A stretch of DNA of 64,000 nucleotides from NCBI GenBank assembly GCA_004154925.1, contig QJNS01000038.1:248001-312000 (forward strand), in the 5' to 3' direction. The DNA comes from Monosporascus cannonballus (lineage: Eukaryota > Ascomycota > Sordariomycetes > Xylariales). Below, one piece after another: positions 48,801 through 59,029 of this stretch; position 1 is the first letter of the stretch, and each line of letters starts with the position of its first letter. The notes under the pieces are model-generated. The model was not told the origin of the DNA and did no database searches. It was given only the letters and a program-made list of their open reading frames with translations. A program made the translations under genes and the position numbers.

Positions 48801-50409
48801 AATTACGTATTATCCTTTTTATTATCCGAATCCGTTACGTTATTTTTTATTACGACCTTTATATTTTTATGAGTAATACGATTTTGAATTTGCCGGGCTT
48901 AAAATTTTTTCGTTATTTTATCTTTTTTTAAAATAAACGATTTAGTTCCATATTTATCGAACGCTTAATAAAATGCAAATAATATAACTTATTTATGGTT
49001 AATTATATTTAATTGTTTATAATTACAAATCGTTTAACCAAATTATGATTATAAATCTTTAATCGAAACGTTTTATAATATATCTTATTATATTATTTGA
49101 TTAATATCCGGGATATTTATATTTAATCTAAAAATAATAATAAATATAATAATACGGATAAAATTATCCAATTATTTTAAATAATTATGTATTCGAATTT
49201 AATTTGCGTAAAATATTTCGGAATTATAAAATTTAATAACTTTTTTATAACTTTCGATAAATACCCCCGGTTAATTATGGTCTTAATTAGGTAGTTACGA
49301 ATATCTATAATTTTCGCTTTATTATTAACATAAATAATAATTTTAATAATAAAACGTACATTATTAAATTAAATTAAGGAAATATTATTTAATAATCTAG
49401 ATATATTAGTTATTAGAAAATTTAAATGCCCTTAATTTAAACGTTAACCTTTAGATATAAGGAAAATAATAATATCGATTTCGGAATAATTAATATTAAA
49501 ATGCCGGATTTTCGCCTTATACCTATATCTAATTAAGCTGCCAATTTAACGAAAGCCGCTATATTTAACGATTTTTTATAATATTATTTGTAATTACTAT
49601 ATACGCAAACCAATATATATATATAAGAAAAATAAAATATAAATTACAGATATTAATATATTTAAATCTGAAATTTTTTTATTCCGATAATAAATACGCT
49701 TTATCGATAATAATTAAATTACATCGTTATTCTAAAACAATGTTTAATATAGTAATTTAAAATTCATTATTCGATATTTATTTAAGATCAAAAATAATAT
49801 GGCTATATTATCCAGCAATTATACGGTCAAATATCTTTAAATTAAGTTTTTTCGCATTGGCGGATATCAAAATAAAAATAAAATATAAAATTATTAATAT
49901 AAAAATTCATTATTTTTTTGCCAGCTTAATTAAAAATACAATCTGAATGATAATTAAATTAATTATTAACAAAAAGGCTTAAATAATTAAGGATTTTCCA
50001 AAGTTTATTATAATAACGAAAAAAATATTAAATTTTTCGAAAACCAGATTATATACCGTATCGATTTGTTTTTTCCGTAAAATACCGCCTTATCTGCCAA
50101 ATATAACACCTAATATAAGGCGAACAAACCGACGGCACAAAATTTCTATAAAGTTATCGGCCGTATATATAATATTGGCATATAGATTAATTACGTTTGT
50201 ATTAGCAAAAAACCGGTAAAAATATCGGATAAAGATAAACGTTTCGTTTTAGAAAACTAGATACTTAAAGAATTAAGATATTTACCTTAAACTTTCGAAT
50301 ATATTACGCGTAATTAGCTAATTAGAAAATAAATATGTTTTAAAGCTTATTATAAACAACCTTAAGCCCTATATATTATTATTTTGGTTCGTAAGGTTAT
50401 ATTGTTATT
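39837..50409. other. AT-rich, RIP-degraded sequence, element types unresolved
   Basis: About 10.6 kb that is overwhelmingly A+T from about 39,990 on, with TpA-dense text and stops in every frame. Most remaining C residues stand in CpG. A few kilobases (for example 47,500-48,000 plus strand) read with fewer stops than expected from composition, suggesting decayed transposon coding sequence. I could not match any piece to a named domain. The 85-codon frame at 45,187-45,444 is Ile/Leu/Tyr/Asn only, as expected by chance. A local tandem duplication lies at 44,567-44,709. Confidence 0.75.
44567..44709. repeat. Local tandem duplication, about 84-bp period
   Basis: Two diverged copies start with GGTTCCGGCTGTTTTTTGAT (about 44,569) and TGTTCCGGTTATTTTTTAAT (about 44,653). 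Both continue into ATTATTTATTTTTAAAATTA. Differences are mainly C/T and G/A, as expected from RIP acting after the duplication. Directly after it, TTATTTTTTAAAGGTAAGT occurs twice, 37 bp apart. Confidence 0.6.
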
Positions 50410-50669
50410 ATGCTGGCCTAAGAGGAATAAAGGGCTATAATAGGTGCTAATCGTGATTTTGGACCATTTTCTTCCTTTAATAATTGATTCCTCGTTTTAA
50501 TTAAAACCAAAAATATATCAGAAGATAAAGATTTTAATTTTGCGCTGAATTATATAGGTTATAACGCTAAGGGTTTCGTAATTAATATATATTTCGAAAA
50601 ATATTTTTACTAATTTTTACGAATTTATATAAAACGATGCTAATTAAGGCCAAAAAATCACAACTTGCT

Positions 50670-50835
50670 ATCAGGCCCTATTTTGGAAGTTTTGTTGTTT
50701 TTGTGGAGATAATTCTTAAAGGGGTTTGGTTAATACATTGGACCCCTGACAGATATTTTTTAATTAAAAGCTATAACTGTGGCTACGGCTGCTGCGCCGC
50801 AGGCGCAGCCACAACCTCCAAAATGGGGTCCTGAT
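50670..50835. mobile_element. GC-normal 166-bp foldback/MITE-like element inside the isochore
   Basis: Imperfect inverted ends: 50,670-50,694 (ATCAGGCCCTATTTTGGAAG...) matches the reverse complement of 50,810-50,835 (ATCAGGACCCCATTTTGGAG...). Inside is a strong GC hairpin, CTGCGCC-gca-GGCGCAG, at 50,792-50,808. The surrounding kilobases are RIP-saturated but this piece is not, so it is either younger than the mutation or too short to trigger it. The local open frame (50,637-50,834) is not credible as a gene. Confidence 0.6.
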
Positions 50836-51573
50836 CACGATAAGACAACCGCTCAGCTATTTTGAGCATCTGCCTAGAAAAATTATAAAGTCCAGTTTCG
50901 GACCTTTTTAATATGCTCGTTAATTACGTGGTAATTACGAACTTCTCTTTTTTTAACAATTATCCCCGGTTTGAACCAGCTAAATTATATATCGCTATTC
51001 TTATTGTTATTTTAATCGATTGACTTATACACTTTTTTTCTTTTTTAGTTTTTTATTTATTATCCAATTTAATCTGTTTAAGTAGTAACCGTATCGAAAA
51101 TAAGTAAGAAAAGGATAGCAGAAAATAGGAGAAAATATGCTGAGAAAAATGATTTTAATAATAACGCTAAAAATATTGACGACGAACTCGTTTCACGGAA
51201 AGTTTTAAATTATATTAAAAAGAGATATAGCTTTTTCATAGAAATATAATTCGAATAAATCTTTTTTTACAATGTTCTTTTATTTTCTAACTGAGTTAAG
51301 ATATTTTTAAAGTACTAAAGAATATATTTTAAAACTACATTATACGAATTAAAACATTTTAAAATATTTCGCCGAATTTTTAAGTAAATTTATTAAAAGC
51401 CTGTATAACTTTAACGGAATAGCTATTACTTAAATTATCTGGAATTATTTACGGTATTTATATCCGATTAAAATACAAATTATTTAAAATCTTTAATTTT
51501 AAAGAATTTTACGAATTTCGTTATAAATATAAGTTTTTTGCTAATATTACATTATCATAACTTGTAAAACTAA
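50836..51573. other. AT-rich sequence left of retroelement A
   Basis: RIP-like, no recognisable coding remnants. Forms the left flank of the first LTR. I could not identify a target-site duplication against the flank at 58,347. Confidence 0.5.
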
Positions 51574-51987
51574 TGTGACGGCTAGGCGGTTTAATCAACT
51601 ATTAAACCTAAGTGGTACGGGTTTATGTTAGCAAGAGTATCATGGGAGTCTGAGCAATAGATACAGTAATGTATCACGTCTCGTAATACCAAGGGTGTCT
51701 TGGATAACGAATTGCTATTACAAGATGAAGTTATCTAGACTATGGAAATAATGAGCGTATTATATTTGGTTCTCCCAGCTCTGTCGATCCTGGCTCTATG
51801 GGCTTTACGATAGATCCCGTCGAGCCTGGCTTTATGAGCTCTACAATAGATCCTGTCGAGCCATCACGTGACTCGACCTACATGGCTTAGTCATTTTCTC
51901 GTTGCGACCGTTTCCTGAGGCCGCAGCCTGTTAGGTTATAACAGTGGCAGACCGTTTCTGGAAACCGTAACCCGTTAGATCATAACA
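51574..51987 (-). repeat. Retroelement A, 3' LTR (left copy)
   Basis: A 414-bp LTR bounded by TGTGACGG and ATAACA (so TG...CA on either strand). It is homologous to 58,029-58,346 and, over its first about 190 bp, to 58,481-58,885. Because pol reads on the minus strand, this is the 3' LTR. It is the least RIP-mutated LTR and holds 2.25 copies of a 36-bp tandem repeat (51,782-51,862), a TCACGTGA palindrome just after, and a duplicated terminal block (51,906-51,943 and 51,950-51,987, GACCGTTTC...ATAACA). Next to it on the internal side the minus strand reads GTGGAAAAAGGAAATCG, a good polypurine tract. Confidence 0.85.
51782..51862. repeat. 36-bp tandem repeat in the LTR of element A
   Basis: Unit GTCGA(T/G)CCTGGCT(C/T)TATG-type: 51,782-51,817, then 51,818-51,853, then 9 bp of a third copy. 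In minus-strand orientation it falls in U3, where tandem repeats often carry enhancer elements. Confidence 0.85.
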
Positions 51988-52010
51988 CGATTTCCTTTTT
52001 CCACAAATCT
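51988..52010 (-). promoter_or_regulatory. Polypurine tract of retroelement A
   Basis: On the minus strand an A/G run (GGAAAAAGGAAAT) lies immediately before the 3' LTR, where second-strand DNA synthesis is primed in LTR retrotransposons. The same position next to the LTR of element B reads GGAAAAAGGAAGAAT, which supports the orientation deduced from pol. Confidence 0.65.
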
Positions 52011-52059
52011 TGTCCTCAAGATTTCTTTTCTTTTGGTAAGTTTTCCGCATTTATCCAAT

Positions 52060-52600
52060 ATGTCCTCCGGTGTATTTAAACGTTGTTTTCGCCAATCCGA
52101 ACAGCAGTTTGCTTTGGCTAATTTAATTAAATTTGAAGGTTTTGAGGCGATGTCTTGTTTTTTTTGTTCTGCTCGGCAACTTAACTGCTAGATGATAGAC
52201 GGGGTTTTTCGTTATAAGAAGTATATTCGTTAAGGTCGTTTGTATAACGGTATAAAAGTCCCTGTTTTTATAATTAATCGTTATATCGCAAAGTCGAAAA
52301 AATTAAAAAAGGAAAAGCTAACGACCGAAAAATCTTTATCCGAAACTTTTGCGCGTTTTTTTCGTATACGTCGTTAGCGCCAGTATTACCAATCCCAGGG
52401 TGCGAAATTTGTTAATCGTGCTTTTTAGTCCTTAAACGATTCCAACAATTTTGCCCAGTTGGAATCAGAGTTTATAGTCGAGGTGTAGGTTTTTGGTAGA
52501 ATAAATATTATTAATTGGAATACGGTGAACTAAGGATTCCCCTTTTTAGATTTTGTGGATTAGAATGCCATTATTTCGAGTAATTCCGTTATTACTGGTA
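52060..52600 (+). pseudogene. Antisense ORF of retroelement A: cysteine-cluster protein
   Basis: Starting at ATG 52,060, the plus strand reads in one frame for well over 120 codons, interrupted only by TAG and TAA codons that RIP can make (CAG, CAA, CGA or TGG ancestors). The first part has CFFCSARQLNC, then MIDGVFRYKK and GRLYNG. This looks like a Cys-rich cluster (C-x2-C-x6-C followed by a second half whose Cys codons have become Tyr). Next comes a Lys/Glu-rich helical stretch (KLKKEKLTTEKSLSETFARF) and an aromatic/Arg segment. The frame lies between the 3' end of pol (minus strand) and the 3' LTR, opposite in direction to gag-pol. The equivalent stretch of element B (about 59,030-59,450) keeps the same layout. 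Similar Cys-cluster proteins are common, poorly named ORFs in fungal genomes. DNA or nucleic-acid binding is only a guess. Confidence 0.6.
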
Positions 52601-52639
52601 AAAGTTTTTTAACAGACGTTAGGCGCTAATAAGATTTTT

Positions 52640-55600
52640 GGCAGGTTTTTAGATATTTTCGAAGTTCGGGTGCTTTTTTACTTAATTAGATACTGGATAA
52701 ATCCGTTTTATTTTCGTATGTCGAAAATTTTTTTCCACTTTATATATTTATTTGTCATTTATTTCCCTATCGTCCTATGCCGTATATATCTTAATTATAT
52801 CTGCTGTTAACTTCAATAAAAAATATAAAAAATTAAATAGAGTTTGACCTTTGATAAGAATTCTAGTTGATAATTATTTTTTGAGATTTTCTTGGCGATT
52901 TTGTATGGGCCGATATATTTGAAATCGAGTTTTTTACTGCGTCGTTTTGTTTAAATGTTTTTGATAATAAAGAAAATTATTTCCCCTTTTTCGAAAGTTA
53001 ATTTGTTTTTAAACATTTCTGGTTATAATACTTGCTTATTTGATTAAGTACGAATTTTAATTCTGTTTTTATTTTCTAATATAGTTATCGTAATTATTTT
53101 GATATAAGGATTATTTTAATATTGATTAAATTATTATCGCGTATTTTTTAATAAACTTTTAGAATAAAACCAAAGTTTACGTTTATTAATATTATTTTAA
53201 TACTTTCGTAATAGCTGGTATTATAAATTAACTGGATAATAAGTAACTTTTTAACCTAATTATTCTGTTCGTAATTAATGTAATATCGTAAATAAGTTTT
53301 TAAGGTTTAGTTCGTTCGTTTTACTTATTTATTTATCTAAAGCTTAAATACATTAAATAATTTGTAATTTAAGCCGATTTATATTATTAGGCCTTATTAA
53401 AACTTATATTCAAATATTGATCCTATATTTAAAATAATTTCTAATTGCTATTCGTATAAATTTAAAATATATTTAAAGAAAATATATATCATTTATTCGG
53501 CGTTTATGTTCTTGTAATATGGTTAGAAATAGGAAACGTTCGTAAATCGATCGATAATTACTGAAATATTATCGTAATATATTCCTATAATTAGATTTTT
53601 TAATATAAGGAGCTTAGGTATAAAATCGAATATAATTAAATACTATAGTCGTTATGCGATTAATAATAGCTGTAATTTTCATATAACTTATATCGTCGAG
53701 CCTTTATTTTAGTATAAATATTATAATATTATATGATTTTTCTGTATTATTAATTTTATTTTAGAAAAAGAATGTATACGTTAAAGTCGTTTTAAAGTTT
53801 TGTAAATCTCTGAATGTTTATACCGCTGATATTCGTATATATTTTGTATAAGATCTTTTTAGTATTTTTCTAGAACGTTTATTTTATCCGTTTGTTAGTT
53901 TTTTAGGAGACCGTCGTTATATTATTAGATCTTTTAATATATATTAAAAGATACTGCCCGAATTATCGTAATATATTGCAAACGTAAATATCCTTTATAA
54001 TGGTATCGAAAATTATATAGCTAATTTTGACCAATTTTTTTTTTGAGATTTAATTGTTTACTTAGGGCGTTTATTTTGTTATTTTCTAAACCTTTTTTAT
54101 AAATAATAACGAAATTATCTTTCTGCAAATTTTTTGGTCGTAGTAAAACGGATAAAATTTTAATAATCCGTATAAACCTTAATCTAATACAAGTTTCCTT
54201 TTAAAAAATGCTTAAAATTTCGGAATACCATAATAATAGCTATAAATTCCTTATTTGGAATGCCGTAATTAAGCTCGGCGTTTTTTAATTTATATAAAAA
54301 ATATAATAAAGTACAATTTGCCTTAATTATCTTATTATCTGATTATTATATTTAATTCGTAACTTAAAATATCAATTTTTAATTTAATAAGGCGGTTTAT
54401 ATCGTATATAATTAATATTAGTTCGCTAATAATCGTATCCTTAATATCTTAAAACGTTTTTTTATTTTTAATATCTATTTAAACTTTTTTGTTTTTTTTT
54501 CGTAAGGTTCGTTAAAGATATAGTTACTTTGCTGAAATTCCGAATAAACTTCCTATAATAATTGGCGAATCCAAGAAATATCTATATTTTCTTGATCGTA
54601 ATTAGCGTCTGCCGTTCTATAACTATAGCGATTTTTTAAGGTTTATTATAATATATTCTAAGATAATAATATATCTTAAATATTCCATTTTTTACATATA
54701 AAACTGGCTTTTTTCTGCATTAATAAATGGCTTTACGTTTTGTAAAACTTGAAAAACCTTATAAACATATTTTATATATGCTTTTTCTATTTCTAAAAAA
54801 ATAAGAATGTCGTCGAAATCACAAACGACGAAAATATTAAGATATTTTCGTAATATATAATTAATTATCCGTTAAAAGGTTACTGATATATTCGTAAGTT
54901 TTATTAGTGTAACTAAATACTTAAATAATCCGTATTTCGTTTTAAAGGCTGTTTTTTATTCGTATTTTTTTCTTAATCTTAATAAGGTTATATTTATTTT
55001 TAAGATCGAATATTGTGAACTATTTGGTTTTATAAAGTCGGTTTTTTATTTTTATAATTAGGGATAATAAAATTCTATTTTTAATAATAATATTATTTAA
55101 TTATCGATAATTAACTATAAGTTGTAATTTTTCGTTCTTTTATAATACGAAAAACATTAAATAGTCTATTAATAATTTCGAAAGTTAAATTTATTTTTTT
55201 TGTAACCGATTATCCAGGTATTTTCTTAAAACGCGTAATTTATTTCCGTTAAGGTTATAAATAAGGTAAAACTTCGTCGAAGATTCTTTCTTAAGAATTA
55301 TTTCATAATTTTATTCGTTATATTCTAGTAATTTCGTATTAAACCTTTTTTTGAAAAGCTATTTGTATTTATAGTATTATAATAGCATATTGATTAAATT
55401 TTTTGATTTTGAAGGCTATTATTTTGGGTTGTTATTCAGTTACTTTAGTTTCGTTTTGATAGTAATAACGATATATCGTATTTTTCTTTGATACTTATTT
55501 TTTTATATTTTATCCTTTTAGGTAATAAGGTTTTTGTCGTATCCTTATACCTGTATTCGTCGCAATTTTCGATCGAATATTAAGATCTTAATTCTTTTTT

Positions 55601-56400
55601 TATCCGCTAATAAAATATAAGATAAACCTTATCTGATTAATCTTTTTATTAATTAAAATTCCGTACTGGCGTATTTATAGTAATCCTAAGATTATATCGT
55701 AATTTTTAAGTAAAATAATATCGAAATTAATTGTTTATATTGTTTTTAGATAAAAATCTCGAGGTAATTAATTTTGCATATAATTTTCTCTTTATCGTAA
55801 GCGAATTCCTAGCTTTCGGCATTTGTCGTTATATAAAGTTTTAATTTATATTTTTATAGTAATTTCAATTTATTAATTATATCTGGCGTAACATAATTTT
55901 CGTCTAAAGTTCCGTAATCTATTATTACGATGTACCAGTGCGTTCCAATTTGTATATCTAAAATAATAAAGTTATTAACGGCTTTTATCATCATATTTAA
56001 AGCTTTTTTAGGAGTTTTTCCTAATTTCTTTGGGTTTTGTTATTTTATAGCTTTTTTATAAATAATTCTTTTCTTTTAACTTTTATTCGAGTTTGTCGAG
56101 CCTTATTTATGTTTCTGTATATAGCGCGTTAAGTTGCTATATTTGTTGTTATTGCCGGCATACTATTTTTTCGAATTGTATTAATTGTTTTTGATTTTAT
56201 TATAATTTATTTCCTTATTAAATAAAATATTTTCTTAAACTTTTTAATTATATCTTATATTATATCGTATTAATTATCGTTTTAAAGTTTTTATAAATTA
56301 ACGTATTTTTTCCTTAATAACTTTTTTTCCGTTAAGATTTATAATAAATGTTAACTGAAAATGGAAATCCTTAATAGCTTTCTGATAATGTTTTTTTACG
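52640..56400 (-). pseudogene. Retroelement A pol (RT, RNase H, integrase), RIP-degraded
   Basis: A minus-strand Ty3/gypsy-type polyprotein readable through stops. The RT active-site region is at about 54,808-54,831, reading FVVCDFDDILIF (canonical YLDD box altered to FDD). RNase H is at about 54,120-54,290, with ELNYGIPNKEF and VYTDY..NFIRFTTTK. Integrase core remnants are at about 53,440-53,600, reading ISVIIDRFTNVSYF and GSIFEYKF. The integrase C-terminus is near 52,850-52,920 (KLDFKYIGPYKIAKKIS). The final part, near 52,640-52,700, reads YLKTCQKSY and resembles the end of a chromodomain-type tail. The order RT-RNase H-integrase defines Ty3/gypsy rather than Ty1/copia. No uninterrupted frame remains, so the element is dead. 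The upper boundary with gag/protease is approximate. Confidence 0.85.
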
Positions 56401-58028
56401 ATATATTGTATTAACCTTTTTTTATTTGGTGGTTATATTATTTATAATAACAAAAAGGGTTTTTTTTGCGAGTATTGCTTTTTTTCGAGCCAGTTTTCTA
56501 TTTCGGTTTGTTGTTAAATACTTTTTAAGGCTATGGATTTAAAGTATTGATATTATTATTTATTGTTTTTGTTATTTCCGATTCGGTTTAGGAAATCGAA
56601 TCCTTTATAGTATATATAAGTAATTCGTTTATAGATATATTATTTCCATTTTTCGTGATCGGAATATTCTCGTCGTCGACAATATATAGCATGCATTTTG
56701 CCGTATCGATCAGAGGTTCCGAGACAGAGTTTTTCTGTCAAAATCTGATATTTGCGTAATTATCTTTATAATGCTTTTTGTTGTATTCACGATATTTGTT
56801 AATTTAGTTTTTTGGCCTTATACATTTTTCGTTGAATTTCTTATTGTAATAGCTCTTAATAGGTTTTTCGCTATAAGAGGTCTAATGCGTACTTAGACCG
56901 AATTATGTTAATAAATTTGCTTTCGTTCCTTTGATTTTCTTTAAATTGTTTTTCGAATACAGGTTTCCAGTTATCTTAACGAGGTTTTTTAGGTGCTTTG
57001 CACCATATTGCTTTATGCCTTATCTTGTTATAATTAAAGTATTTGGTCTGGTTTTAGTTTTTTCTATAAGTGGTTCCTAATTCCATAAGTCTTGGTTCCG
57101 TGCCGTAAGAAGTGTTATTGCGTCGAAAAATGCTGGTATTAGCCGTATATTGGGTTTATTATTATTATTTTAGTGCCTTTAGTACGCCAGGCGTATTGTC
57201 GATCGTCGATCTTAATTGTTATAGCGATATAATCCGATAAATAATTAGGCCGATTAATTTTAAAAAGTTTCTTTTGTATTTTTTATGCCGTCGAAAAATT
57301 TAATTATTAATATTTTTTATTTCTAATTTCGCTTAAATATTAATCGTTTTTGTTATAATTACTGGATTTATATTTCGACTTTTAATTTTTCGTTTATTTT
57401 TTCTAAAACTTTTATTAATATTTACTTGAATTATTTGTAATTATTATAAATTTGTACTATTTCCGAGTTTCGTTTTTCGATTAGTAAGATGATATATTTT
57501 TTATAGCAGGTTCGAATTAAGTAACCGTATTTCCGATAAGTCGTCTAATTGCGAATTCGATTCGTGTAATAAGCGTAATTAGTCAAATGGAAAAATACTC
57601 GAAGTATGTTCGGCATTAAGTTAAGAATAATTATAGCTTGGTTAAGTTTCCGTCGAAAAGTTTTAATTTGGGAGGTTTAAGAACTTTTTTTAATTTTTGG
57701 TAGAATTTAGTTAAATAAATTGGTTCGTTCGAAAGGGTTTTTTTTAATTTCGAATTTTTTTTCTTAAGCTTTTTATAGGTAGCTTAAAGGGATATCGTAA
57801 AATTATTGTTATTTTTCTTAAGTTAAAGAATGTATTCGTTAATGGTATCCAGGCGTCGGAAAACTTTACGAAAAAGACGAAATTGTTTTTTTTCTTTTTC
57901 GGATTTGATTCCGATATCCGGGTTATTAGAGATTTGGTAAATGAGCTGTTCGGGCTGTTTGTTGGTAAATATAATGTCGATAATATTGTTCAGAGTTTGA
58001 CGGTATTACTGAATGAGTGCTTGTAACG
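56401..58028 (-). pseudogene. Retroelement A gag region, RIP-degraded
   Basis: The minus strand contains a zinc-knuckle remnant at about 56,993-57,045. It reads YFNYNKIRHKAIWCKAP, that is a C-x2-C-x4-H-x4-C knuckle with both leading cysteines turned to Tyr by G-to-A change. Upstream on the minus strand (57,050-57,950) are Lys/Glu/Phe-rich stretches expected of the capsid part, with many stops. The 5' LTR begins directly beyond. I see no TGG-starting primer-binding site beside the LTR. Confidence 0.7.
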
Positions 58029-58346
58029 TATAACGGTTAGGCTGTTTAATTAATTATTAAATTTTAGTTATACAGGTTTATATTAACAGGAGTAATATGA
58101 GATTTTATAGTAATAGATACAATAACGTATTACGTTTTGTAATATCAAAAGTGCTTTAAGTAACGAATTATTATTATAAGCTGAAATTATTTAAATTATG
58201 GAAATAATAAACGTATATATCTTGATCCGGCTTACTAGCTTACCATCAGTGAGTTGGTGATTTATCACGTGACCTGCCCCACCGCGCACTTGTGGTTGGG
58301 TCGTAGCAGACCGTTTCTAGAGACCGTAGCCCGTCGAGTTATAATA
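58029..58346 (-). repeat. Retroelement A, 5' LTR (right copy)
   Basis: A 318-bp LTR aligned end to end with 51,574-51,987. It starts TATAACGG (for TGTGACGG) and ends ATAATA (for ATAACA), so its outer TG/CA dinucleotides are themselves RIP-altered. It lacks the 36-bp tandem repeats and one of the two terminal blocks, which explains its shorter length. Most substitutions against the other LTR are C-to-T or G-to-A. The GC-normal patch at about 58,235-58,335 includes ATCACGTGAC. Confidence 0.82.
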
Positions 58347-58480
58347 TAAGTAACTTAACTTGAGTTAATAATAAGCGAACATGCTTACATAAAAATATTA
58401 TTACAGTTAAACTGATTTGGAAACAAAGATAAGTTATATATAAAGTATAAAAAGTGGTTATTATTTAGTTAGATTAAAAT
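58347..58480. other. Spacer between retroelements A and B
   Basis: 134 bp of AT-rich sequence separating the 5' LTR of A from the 3' LTR of B. No feature seen. Confidence 0.5.
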
Positions 58481-58885
58481 TGTAACGGCTAAAGGGTTTA
58501 ACTAACTATTAAACCTTAGTCGTACGAGTTTATATTAGTAGAAGTATTGTAAAAAACTAAGCAATAAATACAATAACGTATTACGTCTCGTAATAACAAG
58601 GGCGTTTTAAGTAACGATATTTTATTATAAGCTGGTATTATTTAAATTATGAAAATAATAAGCATATTTATATTTGGTTTTGGTTACCAGTTATTGCTAA
58701 ATTATTATAATTTCGCAAAATCTTAATAATCTTAATTTTCGTAAATTTCGCAAAATCCCAATAATCCTAACTTTCGTAGATTTCGCAAGCTCCTAATGAT
58801 TCTGATTTTCGTTACGTAATCTTTTTCCTGGTGCTTTACTTATTTTAACTGTTTTCGGCTATGCCAAAGACGTTAGGTTATAATA
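58481..58885 (-). repeat. Retroelement B, 3' LTR
   Basis: A 405-bp LTR starting TGTAACGG and ending ATAATA, related to the LTRs of element A over its first about 190 bp (ATTAAACCTTAG, CGTATTACGTCTCGTAATA, TTTAAATTATG). Beyond that point it diverges and carries three copies of a 35-bp tandem repeat (58,709-58,813) unrelated in sequence to that of A. The minus strand next to it reads GGAAAAAGGAAGAAT, the polypurine tract. Confidence 0.82.
58709..58813. repeat. 35-bp tandem repeat (3 copies) in the LTR of element B
   Basis: Units 58,709-58,743, 58,744-58,778 and 58,779-58,813, each of the form (A/G)ATTTCGCAA followed by a TAATxATxxTxATTTTCGTA-like half. The copies differ mainly by C/T. Occupies the position of the 36-bp repeats in element A. 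Confidence 0.88.
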
Positions 58886-59029
58886 TAATTCTTCCTTTTT
58901 CCGGATTTTCGTCCCGAAAATTTCATCCGTAAGTATTTAATTTATCATAACGGGTCATATCAAGAAATACGCTAAACCTTTTTTTAGAGCAAAAACCGCT
59001 TAACGTAATTTCTTAATTGCTATAATACT

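Noticed and set aside
50637..50834. 65-codon frame over the GC-normal island
   Set aside because: It coincides with the foldback element and its hairpin, and has no homology I recognise.
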